Below, piece after piece: positions 19,295 through 27,679 of a DNA stretch of 64,000 nucleotides (positions within the stretch are counted from its first letter, which is position 1; every line of letters begins with the position of its first letter). Source of the stretch: Devosia sp. YR412 (GTDB lineage: Bacteria > Pseudomonadota > Alphaproteobacteria > Rhizobiales > Devosiaceae); the NCBI RefSeq assembly GCF_900110945.1, contig NZ_FOFL01000001.1, forward strand, positions 620,001 to 684,000. The letters run 5' to 3'. The translations under genes were made by a program, and so were the position numbers. The notes beneath the pieces are model-generated. The model made no database searches. It was not told where the DNA came from and saw only the letters and a list, made by a program, of their open reading frames with translations.

Positions 19295-19711
19295 ATGGCC
19301 CTCTACGAACATATCTACCTGGCTCGCCAGGACGTTTCCCAGCAGCAGGTGGAAGAGCTGACCACTGCCCTGACCGAAATCCTGTCTTCGGGCGGCGGCA
19401 AGGTCACCAAGAATGAATATTGGGGCCTCAAGGGTCTCTCCTACCGCATCCGCAAGAACCGCAAGGCGCATTACACCCTGCTCAACATCGAAGCAGCGCC
19501 AGCCGCTGTTGCCGAGATGGAACGCCAGATGCGCATTAACGAAGACATCCTGCGCTTCATGACCGTCCGCGTGGACGAGCTTGAAGAAGGCCCGTCGGCG
19601 ATGATGCAGAAGCGCGATCGTGATGATCGTGATGGCGAACGCGGTGGTCGTCCCGGCGGCGATCGTGACCGTGGTGGCTTCGGCGGCGAACGCCGTCCGC
19701 GCCGTTTCTAA
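19295..19711 (+). CDS. rpsF: 30S ribosomal protein S6
   Basis: 138-residue S6. The conserved core runs to about residue 100 ([11 protein letters not shown]..., [16 protein letters not shown]). It is followed by a low-complexity tail rich in Arg, Asp and Gly, as is usual in alphaproteobacteria. The start at 19295 is set by an AAGGAAGG ribosome-binding site 7 bases upstream; the frame is open 10 codons further upstream without a better site. Operon with rpsR and rplI. Confidence 0.97.
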   Translation: MALYEHIYLARQDVSQQQVEELTTALTEILSSGGGKVTKNEYWGLKGLSYRIRKNRKAHYTLLNIEAAPAAVAEMERQMRINEDILRFMTVRVDELEEGPSAMMQKRDRDDRDGERGGRPGGDRDRGGFGGERRPRRF

Positions 19712-19729
19712 GATAAGGACCTAACAGCT

Positions 19730-19984
19730 ATGGCAATCAAAGACCTTACGACCGCCCAGGCCCGCCGTCCGTTCCAGCGTCGCCGCAAGACCTGCCCGTT
19801 CTCGGGTGAAGGCGCGCCAAAGATCGACTACAAGGACGTTCGCCTGCTCTCGCGCTACGTTTCCGAGCGCGGCAAGATCGTTCCGAGCCGCATCACTGCC
19901 GTTTCGGCCAAGAAGCAGCGCGAACTGGCCCAGGCCATCAAGCGTGCCCGCTTCATCGGCATCATGCCGTATGCCGTCCAGTAA
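19730..19984 (+). CDS. rpsR: 30S ribosomal protein S18
   Basis: 84-residue basic protein, partner of S6 in the 30S platform. Recognised by [11 protein letters not shown] near the N-terminus and by [15 protein letters not shown]. It lies 18 bases after rpsF. Confidence 0.97.
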   Translation: MAIKDLTTAQARRPFQRRRKTCPFSGEGAPKIDYKDVRLLSRYVSERGKIVPSRITAVSAKKQRELAQAIKRARFIGIMPYAVQ

Positions 19985-20023
19985 GATCGCTGGGCTGGTT
20001 ATCTAGCCCGACGACTGCTGATT

Positions 20024-20051
20024 GGCCTACCCGTGCCAGCATGGGTAGGCC
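20024..20051 (+). other. hairpin in the rpsR-rplI gap
   Basis: Perfect 9-bp stem GGCCTACCC / GGGTAGGCC with a 10-base loop, in the middle of the 153-base rpsR-rplI gap. No U-run follows. It could be an attenuator, a processing site or a ribosomal-protein binding element; the sequence does not decide. Confidence 0.5.
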
Positions 20052-20137
20052 GCGTCTTTGCAGACGCACCGCTGGGGTTCTGGATGGTCCGGAATTCCTA
20101 ACCGTCCAAGAGACGGGACAGCCAAAGGAATATTGAA

Positions 20138-20710
20138 ATGAAGGTTATTCTCCTCGAGCGTATCGGCCGCACCGGCTCGATCGGCGATGAAGTTTCGGTC
20201 AAGGACGGCTTTGCCCGTAACTTCCTGCTGCCGCAGGGCAAGGCGCTCCGCGCCACCGAAGCCAACCGCAAGAAGTTCGAATCCGAGCGCGCTCACATCG
20301 AGAAGCGCAACGACGACCGCAAGAACGCGGCTGCCGGCATTGCCGAAGGCCTCAATGGCCGCGAAGTCGTGATCATCCGCCAGGCCGGCGAAACCGGTCA
20401 GCTGTATGGTTCGGTCGCCTCGCGCGATATCGTGGAAGCCCTGGCTGCCGATGGTTTCACCATCCAGCGTTCGCAGGTCGACCTCGCAGACCCGATCAAG
20501 TCGGTTGGCGTGCACACCATCGCCCTCAACCTGCATGCCGAAGTTGCCGTGTCGATCACCGTCAACGTCGCCCGTTCGACCGACGAAGCCACCCGCCAGT
20601 CGGCTGGTGAAGACGTCACCGTCACCGTCTATGAAGACGACGAGAATGGCGATTTCGCTGCCGGCCAGAAGGACGCGCAGCAGGACGACCGTTTCGACGA
20701 CGAGCTCTAA
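20138..20710 (+). CDS. rplI: 50S ribosomal protein L9
   Basis: 190-residue L9. The N-terminal rRNA-binding domain ([13 protein letters not shown]..., [12 protein letters not shown]), the long connecting helix and the C-terminal domain are all recognisable. It is about 40 residues longer than E. coli L9, through an acidic tail (EDDENGDF...) that is common in alphaproteobacteria. Last gene of the rpsF-rpsR-rplI unit. Confidence 0.96.
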   Translation: MKVILLERIGRTGSIGDEVSVKDGFARNFLLPQGKALRATEANRKKFESERAHIEKRNDDRKNAAAGIAEGLNGREVVIIRQAGETGQLYGSVASRDIVEALAADGFTIQRSQVDLADPIKSVGVHTIALNLHAEVAVSITVNVARSTDEATRQSAGEDVTVTVYEDDENGDFAAGQKDAQQDDRFDDEL

Positions 20711-20730
20711 GGCTCTCGCATAAAACGGCG

Positions 20731-20760
20731 AAAAGGCCGGGCCCAGTGCCCGGCCTTTTT
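20731..20760 (+). terminator. intrinsic terminator of the rpsF-rpsR-rplI unit
   Basis: Stem GGCCGGGC / GCCCGGCC (20735-20742 with 20748-20755), extended by AAAA/TTTT pairing, with a 5-base loop and a run of five T. It lies 20 bases after the rplI stop. Confidence 0.92.
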
Positions 20761-20836
20761 GTTTGGCATCGAACATCTGTGCGATGCCTTCCATTAGGCG
20801 ACAGGTCGAAGCTGGCACAGCTTCCGGAGTTGCCTC

Positions 20837-21439
20837 ATGTCCCGATCCCTGTTCGTCCTGTTTGCCCTCCTCGGCGCAGTCCTGCCCGTCACCGCAGCGC
20901 ATGCCGCGAAATCCAAGGGCGAAGGCCGGACCGTGCTGGAACGGCTGGACATGTCGTCGCCCGAAGCGGCAGCGCAGAGCTTTCTCGATGCCTATGGTGC
21001 TTCCGACTATATCAATGCCTACTTCCTGCTCTCGCCCGAGGCCAAGCAGGGCTTTAACGAGCTGGTGGGCAGTTTCAATTTCGGCGCGCTGTTTCCCGGC
21101 GCGCCGGCGGCCAGCATGCCCGGCTCGAAAGTCTGGGGTGAAGGGCAGATGGACGATGTGTCCTTCGACCTGCAGCTCAGCACGCCGACCGCCTTCGACG
21201 ATCTGCTCTATGCGGCTGAGCAGAATGACCTGCTGCCGTTTCAGCTCGGAACGCCCGATATTGGCGCGCCGACAGCCGCCGTGGATGGGGTGCTGACGTT
21301 GCCGGTGGGCAATGTCGGTGGCAGCCCATCCGCGCTGACGCTTGAGCTGACTTTGCTTTCCAACGGACAGTGGCGGGTGGACCGGGTGGTGTGGGATGGC
21401 TCGGATGCCAGCAAGCGGCCCTGGGCCGTAGTCCCCTAA
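20837..21439 (+). CDS. exported protein of unknown function
   Basis: 200-residue protein with a clear signal peptide (residues 1-23, ending AAHAA). The mature part begins with SSPEAAAQSFLDAY, a pattern seen in small NTF2-like or lumazine-like periplasmic proteins, and ends with a beta-rich segment (LTLELTLLSNGQWRVDRVVW). I do not recognise a named family. It follows the rplI terminator, precedes dnaB, and has no obvious operon partner. Confidence 0.65.
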   Translation: MSRSLFVLFALLGAVLPVTAAHAAKSKGEGRTVLERLDMSSPEAAAQSFLDAYGASDYINAYFLLSPEAKQGFNELVGSFNFGALFPGAPAASMPGSKVWGEGQMDDVSFDLQLSTPTAFDDLLYAAEQNDLLPFQLGTPDIGAPTAAVDGVLTLPVGNVGGSPSALTLELTLLSNGQWRVDRVVWDGSDASKRPWAVVP

Positions 21440-21629
21440 CCTGCTCTTGCCAATAAGCGCGGGGCCGACTCGGCGCCGCCATGCTGCTGCCTTCCTCGGG
21501 TGCAACACACGATGGTCACAATCCCCGTTGTCCACAGTGTTCACAGCGTGTCGACGAGTCGTTAACCCTCCGCTTGGTAGGTCGAGACTCTTGCCCGCGT
21601 CGCGTGGTTAAGAAAGGTTAACAAACCCT

Positions 21630-21671
21630 CAGAGCCTTCCACCGTTGCGAGGCAACGGCGTCCGGGCTCTG
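21630..21671. other. nested hairpin upstream of dnaB
   Basis: CAGAGCC (21630-21636) pairs with GGCTCTG (21665-21671) and encloses a second perfect stem CCGTTGC-GAG-GCAACGG (21642-21658). It occupies the 300-base gap between the exported protein and dnaB. The gap also holds GTTAAC boxes near 21561 and 21617 and the palindromic element at 21684. No gene is seen in the gap. Confidence 0.5.
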
Positions 21672-21683
21672 AATGTTCAGGCA

Positions 21684-21726
21684 CGCTTTCGAAGCGGAAA
21701 AGTGGCGGCCACTTTTCCTGAAAGCG
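21684..21726. repeat. palindromic intergenic element, copy 1 (dnaB)
   Basis: Perfect 11-bp arms GGAAAAGTGGC / GCCACTTTTCC (21696-21706 with 21708-21718), enclosed by CGCTTTC (21684-21690) and GAAAGCG (21720-21726). The 5' flank contains TTCGAA. A related element precedes der at 40587. The end lies 13 bases before the dnaB ATG. Similar AAAAGTGG/CCACTTTT palindromes are, as far as I recall, common between genes in Hyphomicrobiales. Confidence 0.7.
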
Positions 21727-21739
21727 CTCAGAGGCACCC

Positions 21740-23224
21740 ATGGCAGAGATCGCACGGCTTCATCCGGCCGAAGACAAGTCATTTCGTTTGGCGCCCCACA
21801 ATGTGGAGGCCGAGCAGGCCCTGTTGGGCGCTATCCTGATCAACAATGACGCCTTCTATCGGGTCTCGGATTTCCTCGAGCCGTTGCATTTCTACGAGCC
21901 GGTGCATCGCGACATTTATGAGCTGACCGGCAAGATCATCCGCGCCGGCAAATCGGCCGATCCGACCACGATCAAGACCCACCTGCCCGACCAGCTGCTG
22001 CCTGACATCACCATGGCGCAATATCTGGCGCGGCTGGCGGCGGAAGCCACCACGGTCATCAACGCGGCGGACTATGGCCAGGCGATTTATGACCTGGCGA
22101 TTCGCCGCAACCTGATCCTCGTCGGCGAGGAAATGGTGCAGGTCGCCTATGAATCCGACGTCGAAATGTCGCCCAACAAGCAGATCGAAAAGGTCGAGGG
22201 CGAGCTGTTCCAACTGGCCGAGAAGGGCCGCTATGACGGCGGCTTCCAGAGCTTTTCCAGCGCGCTGAGCGCGTCGATCCAGATGGCAGGCGAAGCCTAT
22301 CAGCGCGACGGTGGCCTGTCGGGCATTTCCACTGGGCTCGACGACATGGACCGCCAGATGGGCGGGCTGCAGCGCTCGGACTTGATCGTGCTGGCCGGCC
22401 GTCCCGCCATGGGCAAGACCTCGCTGGTGACCAATATCGCCTTCAATATCGCCAAGGCGTTTCGCAGCGAAGTGCAGGCCGATGGGCACAACAAAACCAC
22501 CAATGGCGGCATTGTCGGCTTCTTCAGCCTGGAAATGAGTTCGGAACAGCTGGCCACGCGTATTCTGGCCGAGCAGGCGGAGGTCTCCTCCTCCGACATC
22601 CGCCGCGGCCGGATTCACGACAGCCAGTTTTCCAAGCTGGTGGACGTGTCCAACATGATGAGCAAGCTGCCGCTCTACATCGACGATACCGGCGGTATTT
22701 CGGTGGCGCAGCTGGCGGCCCGCGCCCGACGGTTGAAGCGACAGAAGGGTCTCGACTGCCTGATCGTCGACTATTTGCAGCTGCTGAGTGGTTCATCCAA
22801 GGCCTCGAGCCAGAACCGCGTGCAGGAACTGACCGAAATCACCACGACGCTCAAGGCCCTGGCCAAGGAGCTGGAGGTGCCGGTGATTGCGCTGTCACAG
22901 CTGTCGCGTCAGGTGGAATCGCGCGACGACAAGCATCCGCAGCTTTCCGATCTGCGCGAATCGGGTTCTATCGAGCAGGACGCCGACGTGGTGCTGTTCG
23001 TTTATCGCGAAGAGTATTACCTCAAGAACAAAGAGCCCAAAGAGGGCACGCCAGAACACATGACCTGGCAAGGGGAAATGGAACAGGTGCACGGCAAGGC
23101 TGAAGTGATCATCGCCAAGCAGCGCCACGGCCCGACCGGCACGGTGCAGCTCAGCTTTGAGGCGCAATATACGCGCTTCGGCAATCTGGCACGCGCCGAC
23201 TACCTCCCCGAGCGCATGGAATAG
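21740..23224 (+). CDS. dnaB: replicative DNA helicase DnaB
   Basis: 494-residue hexameric 5'-3' helicase of the replication fork. The N-terminal DnaG-interacting domain covers about residues 15-120, a linker follows, and the RecA-like motor carries the Walker A motif AGRPAMGKTS (near residue 218) and Walker B LIVDYLQLL. There is a short insertion after the Walker A helix (QADGHNKTTNG), a usual feature of alphaproteobacterial DnaB. No intein is present. Followed by alr, 2 bases away. Confidence 0.96.
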   Translation: MAEIARLHPAEDKSFRLAPHNVEAEQALLGAILINNDAFYRVSDFLEPLHFYEPVHRDIYELTGKIIRAGKSADPTTIKTHLPDQLLPDITMAQYLARLAAEATTVINAADYGQAIYDLAIRRNLILVGEEMVQVAYESDVEMSPNKQIEKVEGELFQLAEKGRYDGGFQSFSSALSASIQMAGEAYQRDGGLSGISTGLDDMDRQMGGLQRSDLIVLAGRPAMGKTSLVTNIAFNIAKAFRSEVQADGHNKTTNGGIVGFFSLEMSSEQLATRILAEQAEVSSSDIRRGRIHDSQFSKLVDVSNMMSKLPLYIDDTGGISVAQLAARARRLKRQKGLDCLIVDYLQLLSGSSKASSQNRVQELTEITTTLKALAKELEVPVIALSQLSRQVESRDDKHPQLSDLRESGSIEQDADVVLFVYREEYYLKNKEPKEGTPEHMTWQGEMEQVHGKAEVIIAKQRHGPTGTVQLSFEAQYTRFGNLARADYLPERME

Positions 23225-23226
23225 GC

Positions 23227-24357
23227 ATGGCGCTGACGTCAGGCCTGGGGGGCCAGCTTTCGATCGATCTGGGGGCCTTGGCCCGCAACTGGCGCGCGCT
23301 GGACAAGGTCAGCGCCGGCGCGCTGACGGGCGCCGTGGTCAAGGCCGACGCCTATGGCACCGGCATCACCATGGCCAGCAAGGCGCTGCATGCGGCGGGC
23401 GCGCGCTTCTTCTTCACGGCCACCGTGGACGAGGGCATGGCGGTGCGCGCGGCGGTGCCCGATGCGCATATCTTCATCCTCAACGGGCTCTATCCCGGCG
23501 CGGCCAATCTTTATGTGCGGCAGAACCTGATGCCGGTACTGTCGTCGATGGCCATGCTCGAGGAATGGCTGGCCAAATGCCTCGAGCGCAACGAGGCCTA
23601 TCCCTCGGCCTTCCATTTCGATACCGGGATGAACCGGCTCGGCTTCCGCCTCAATGAGGCGAGCATTGTCCGCGACCGAGTGCAGTCGCTGGGCTATGCG
23701 CCGCAGATGATCATGAGCCACCTGGCCTGTGCCGATCAGCCCAACCACGAAAAGAACCGCACCCAGCTGGCGCTGTTCGGCTCGGTGATGACGCAGTTTC
23801 CCGGCGTGCCGGCCTCGCTGGCCAATTCGGCGGGCCTGATGACCGGTCGTGACTATCACTTCCAGATGGTGCGGCCGGGCATTGCGCTTTACGGCGGGCG
23901 GGCGGTCAATGGTCGCAAGAACCCGATGGCGCCGGTGGTTACGCTGCATGTGCCAATCCTGCAGATCAAGGAAGCGCGCACTGGAGAATCGGTTGGCTAT
24001 GGCGCCAGCCACGCGCTGTCGCGCGACAGCCGCCTCGCCGTGCTCGGCCACGGCTATGCCGACGGCTTCCTGCGTTCGCTCTCGGCCAGTAATACGCGAC
24101 CGGGCGGCAAGGTGGTGATCCGCGGCAAGGTCTGCCCGGTGATCGGGAAAGTCTCGATGGACCAGGTCACGGTGGATATCACCGAACTCGGCCATGACAT
24201 TCCCAATCCCGGCGAGGGCGCCGAAGTGCTCGGCAATGTGCTGGATGTCGATGATCAGGGCGATGCGGCTGGCACGATCGGCTATGAAATCCTGACCTCG
24301 CTCAAGGGCCGATACAACCGCAACTATATTGGCGACGGGAACCTGCCGCCGGGCTGA
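23227..24357 (+). CDS. alr: alanine racemase
   Basis: 376-residue PLP enzyme making D-alanine for peptidoglycan. The cofactor lysine is Lys39 in VVKADAYG and the opposite catalytic tyrosine is Tyr258 in SVGYGASH. The N-terminal TIM barrel and C-terminal beta domain are both complete. It lies directly behind dnaB, an order frequent in proteobacteria. Confidence 0.95.
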   Translation: MALTSGLGGQLSIDLGALARNWRALDKVSAGALTGAVVKADAYGTGITMASKALHAAGARFFFTATVDEGMAVRAAVPDAHIFILNGLYPGAANLYVRQNLMPVLSSMAMLEEWLAKCLERNEAYPSAFHFDTGMNRLGFRLNEASIVRDRVQSLGYAPQMIMSHLACADQPNHEKNRTQLALFGSVMTQFPGVPASLANSAGLMTGRDYHFQMVRPGIALYGGRAVNGRKNPMAPVVTLHVPILQIKEARTGESVGYGASHALSRDSRLAVLGHGYADGFLRSLSASNTRPGGKVVIRGKVCPVIGKVSMDQVTVDITELGHDIPNPGEGAEVLGNVLDVDDQGDAAGTIGYEILTSLKGRYNRNYIGDGNLPPG

Positions 24358-24430
24358 TGTTCGCTTTTTGTTCTTGCGAAGCCATGGCCATCCCGGCTAG
24401 ATAGGCATCCGTCCAACCGCGAGTATCCCC

Positions 24431-25831
24431 TTGGCCAAGTCCCGTTCGTCCTTCGTCTGCCAGGCCTGTGGGGCGGTGACCACCAAGTGGCAGGGGCGAT
24501 GCGATGCCTGTGGCGACTGGAACACCATTGTCGAGGAGCTGACCGATAGCGGCGTCGGCGCCGGACCCAAGGCGGCCAAATCGGGCGGGCGGCCAACCAA
24601 TCTGGTGCCACTGTCCGGCGAAACCGAGAGCGCGGCACGCGTCATTACCGGCATGGCGGAGCTGGACCGGGTGACCGGCGGCGGTTTCGTCAAAGGTTCG
24701 GCGCTGCTGGTGGGTGGTGATCCAGGCATTGGCAAGTCGACCTTGCTGCTGCAATCGGCAGCGGCGCTGGCCAATCGCGGCAAGCGGGTAATCTATGTCT
24801 CGGGTGAGGAAGCGGTGGCGCAGGTGCGGCTCAGGGCGCAGCGGCTGGGCCTGGGCGAAGCCAATGTGATGCTGGCGGCCGAAACCAATGTCGAGATCAT
24901 CCTCGCGACGCTGGAAAACGGTCCGCCGCCGGATCTGGTCATCATCGATTCCATCCAGACCCTGTGGACCGATCGCGTCGATTCTGCGCCGGGCACGGTG
25001 ACCCAGGTCCGCACCTCGGCGCAGGCGCTGACGCGCTTTGCCAAGAAGAGCGGCGCGGCAGTGGTGCTGGTGGGCCATGTGACCAAGGACGGGCAGATTG
25101 CCGGCCCCCGCGTGGTGGAGCACATGGTCGATGCCGTGCTGTATTTCGAAGGCGATGCCAGCCACACCTTCCGCATCCTGCGCGGGGTGAAGAATCGCTA
25201 TGGCGCGACCGATGAGATCGGCGTGTTCGCCATGACCGAACTGGGGCTCGAACAGGTGCTCAATCCCTCGGCCCTGTTCCTCGACCAGCGCGACGATGAT
25301 GCCACCGGCTCGGCGGTGTTCGCCGGCATGGAGGGCACGCGGCCGCTGCTCATCGAAATCCAGGCGCTGGTGGCACCCTCCCCACTCGGTACGCCGCGAC
25401 GTGCCGTGGTGGGTTGGGATTCGTCGCGCCTGTCGATGGTTTTGGCGGTGCTCGAAACCCGCTGCGGGGTGCGGATCGGCGCCAATGACATTTATCTCAA
25501 TGTGGCGGGCGGGCTGAAGATCAACGAACCTGCGGCCGATCTGGCGGTGGCAGCGGCGCTGATCTCCTCGCTGACCTCGTCGCCCTTGCCAAAAAATGCG
25601 GTCTATTTCGGCGAAATCTCGCTGGCCGGCGGCATCAGGCCGGTATCGCATGGCTCGCTGCGGCTGCGTGAGGCGCAAAAGCTGGGGTTCAAGGCGGTCT
25701 CCACCGGCCGGCTGGGCAGTGCCGACAAGAATTCGGGCTTGGATATTTCCGAATTCACCGATCTCGCCGAAATGGTCGGCAAGATTGCCGCCAAGGGCAA
25801 GCCGCGCGAGGCTAATCGCGACGAGTGGTGA
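24431..25831 (+). CDS. radA: DNA repair protein RadA
   Basis: 466-residue RecA-like branch-migration ATPase. It has a zinc finger with Cys10, Cys13, Cys24 and Cys27, Walker A GGDPGIGKST at residues 95-104, the RadA-specific KNRYG motif near residue 255, and a C-terminal Lon-protease-like domain. The start appears to be TTG at 24431; no ATG gives a complete zinc finger and no strong ribosome-binding site is visible, so translation may be weak. The gene converges with the next one, 2 bases away. Confidence 0.95.
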   Translation: MAKSRSSFVCQACGAVTTKWQGRCDACGDWNTIVEELTDSGVGAGPKAAKSGGRPTNLVPLSGETESAARVITGMAELDRVTGGGFVKGSALLVGGDPGIGKSTLLLQSAAALANRGKRVIYVSGEEAVAQVRLRAQRLGLGEANVMLAAETNVEIILATLENGPPPDLVIIDSIQTLWTDRVDSAPGTVTQVRTSAQALTRFAKKSGAAVVLVGHVTKDGQIAGPRVVEHMVDAVLYFEGDASHTFRILRGVKNRYGATDEIGVFAMTELGLEQVLNPSALFLDQRDDDATGSAVFAGMEGTRPLLIEIQALVAPSPLGTPRRAVVGWDSSRLSMVLAVLETRCGVRIGANDIYLNVAGGLKINEPAADLAVAAALISSLTSSPLPKNAVYFGEISLAGGIRPVSHGSLRLREAQKLGFKAVSTGRLGSADKNSGLDISEFTDLAEMVGKIAAKGKPREANRDEW

Positions 25832-25833
25832 GG

Positions 25834-26586
25834 CTATTTGCTGGCCCGAACCAGCACGGCCATGCCGTCATGTTCCACCGTAGTCAGCTTGGGATCGTCG
25901 AGAATGGCGTTTTCCATGTCCACGAACTGGCTGACCTTGAAGTCAGTAGCCGCATCGAGCTTTTGCGTGAAGTCGTCGCGCGCCTGGTTGAACGAGCCAT
26001 ATTGATGGCCGGGATCGGCCAGCGGATCGACATCCTCGCGGCTGAAGGCACCGATGAAGACAAAAGATGTGCCCAAGGCGACCGGGCCGAAAATGCGGCC
26101 GTGATTGTTGTCGAGCTCATAGATGCCATTGGAAAAGGCGACGTCGTTGCCGGTGGGCAGTTGGGCGTGCAACCCACCGTCCATCGCGGCCTGATAGCCG
26201 GTCGAATGCCCCTGGCGCACGGGATAGCCGGCAGATGTGCTGGCGGCGATCAGCCGAGTGATGGCGTCGGCGGCGCTGGTTGCCGCGTCATCCACGATGA
26301 TGACATTGATCGGTTCGCGCAGGTTCTTGCCGCGATAGACCTCGCCCAGCCAGTCTGACGGCACCCCTGCACTGGTCAGCATCCACTTGCCCAAAGTCGG
26401 CAGGCCCTCGGGCGTCACGACATTGGGCGGTGCGAGCCAGAGGGAGACGACTTCCGTCGCAGCGCTGGTGGGAGCCGGTGCCTGGGCCAAGACCGGCGCA
26501 GCGACGACGAAAACCGACGCCAGAGCGACTGCGAGAAGAAGATGATCGTGACGTTGCACAGCAGCCCCCAAGAAACGCTTCGGCAT
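25834..26586 (-). CDS. exported protein of unknown function with a GRIFGP motif
   Basis: 250-residue protein with a signal peptide or anchor around residues 15-36. The mature part holds a distinctive middle segment: REPINVIIVDD, then GHSTGYQ, then ELDNNHGRIFGP, then GAFSRED. Patterns like this are, as far as I recall, shared by a little-studied exported family, but I cannot name it. It is convergent with radA and upstream of cvpA on the other strand. Function unknown. Confidence 0.65.
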   Translation of the reverse strand: MPKRFLGAAVQRHDHLLLAVALASVFVVAAPVLAQAPAPTSAATEVVSLWLAPPNVVTPEGLPTLGKWMLTSAGVPSDWLGEVYRGKNLREPINVIIVDDAATSAADAITRLIAASTSAGYPVRQGHSTGYQAAMDGGLHAQLPTGNDVAFSNGIYELDNNHGRIFGPVALGTSFVFIGAFSREDVDPLADPGHQYGSFNQARDDFTQKLDAATDFKVSQFVDMENAILDDPKLTTVEHDGMAVLVRASK

Positions 26587-26852
26587 TTGTTCTAGTGCCG
26601 AACGAATGAGCGACTATTAAGATTATCCATCAGCGTCACAGTATTGGCGGCACCGGCGCCGCGCGCGTGAATGCAAATCCGAGTTTTCACCCGACAAAGC
26701 GGTGCGCCTGCCTTGCCCGATCGGGCGCCTTACCGTTAACAGTTTCTTTGGAGATCGCCTTCCGCGCCGCCGCCAAGCCTTGGCATTGCCTTACAAAGCG
26801 GCTAAACCACGCCCGACATGCCGGGGCGGCAACTGGAGCTTAGCGAAGACAT

Positions 26853-27497
26853 ATGCTGACAGCGTTTGACGTTGGTGTGGGTGTACTGGTGCTGATTTCA
26901 GCAATCCTGGCCACTGCCCGTGGCCTTACCCGCGAAGTGCTTTCGCTAGCGACCTGGGCCGGTTCGGCCGCCATCGCCATCTACATGTGGCAGTATCATC
27001 CCGAGATCGCCCGGCAGTATATTGCCGAGGCCATCGTTGCCGATATCGCCACCGTGGTGGTGACCTTCATTGTCGCGCTGATCGTTCTGCATCTGCTCAC
27101 GATGCGCATTGCCGATTTCGTCGTCGACAGCCGCGTCGGCCCGATCGACCGGACGCTGGGCTTTGTCTTTGGCGTGCTGCGCGGCGTGCTGATTGCCATC
27201 GTCATCACCATTTTCGGCACCTGGCTGCTCCCCAACAACCTGCCAAGCTGGGCTGCGCAGTCGCAGTCGCTTCCCTATCTGCGCAATATGGGCACGACGC
27301 TGATTTCCATGCTGCCGGAGGGCCTTGAAGCCCAAGTGACCGACATGCTCAAGGGCGGCACCGGCCTGACCGACGATCCGGAAGCGCCGGCCGTTCCGGT
27401 CGATGAAGGCACCGATGCCACCGAGAATGGCACACTGGCACCTGCTGCGCCGACTACCACCGTGACGCCGCCTGCCGTCGTCGCACCGCAGGCCTGA
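26853..27497 (+). CDS. cvpA: CvpA family membrane protein
   Basis: 214-residue protein with four hydrophobic segments in the first ~165 residues (DVGVGVLVLISAIL..., LSLATWAGSAAIAIYMW) and a Pro/Thr/Ala-rich acidic tail. In E. coli cvpA lies upstream of purF and is named for colicin V production; the same order holds here. The broader role in envelope physiology is not settled. A 266-base gap without a gene precedes it. Confidence 0.9.
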   Translation: MLTAFDVGVGVLVLISAILATARGLTREVLSLATWAGSAAIAIYMWQYHPEIARQYIAEAIVADIATVVVTFIVALIVLHLLTMRIADFVVDSRVGPIDRTLGFVFGVLRGVLIAIVITIFGTWLLPNNLPSWAAQSQSLPYLRNMGTTLISMLPEGLEAQVTDMLKGGTGLTDDPEAPAVPVDEGTDATENGTLAPAAPTTTVTPPAVVAPQA

Positions 27498-27506
27498 TCA
27501 TTTTCC

Positions 27507-27527
27507 GGTGAGCGCATAGCGCTCGCC
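27507..27527 (+). terminator. hairpin after cvpA
   Basis: 9-bp stem GGTGAGCGC / GCGCTCGCC (one G-U pair) around ATA, 9 bases after the cvpA stop, with no U-run. It may weaken read-through into purF or protect the cvpA mRNA end. Confidence 0.35.
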
Positions 27528-27679
27528 ACAACCCTGACCGCCTTATGCGGCATTGGTCGGGGCACCCAAAATGGGCTATGGCGTGGGCCGATCCCGCATC
27601 TGGCCCTGTCGCCATTGGCGGCACGTGATTGTCAGGCGCGTTTCTAACGCCCTGGCCTGCGGTTGAGAGCAGCATTGGC

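Noticed and set aside
20027..21544. 505-codon minus-strand frame across rplI, its terminator and the exported-protein gene
   Set aside because: It reads through an intrinsic terminator and two real genes on the other strand.
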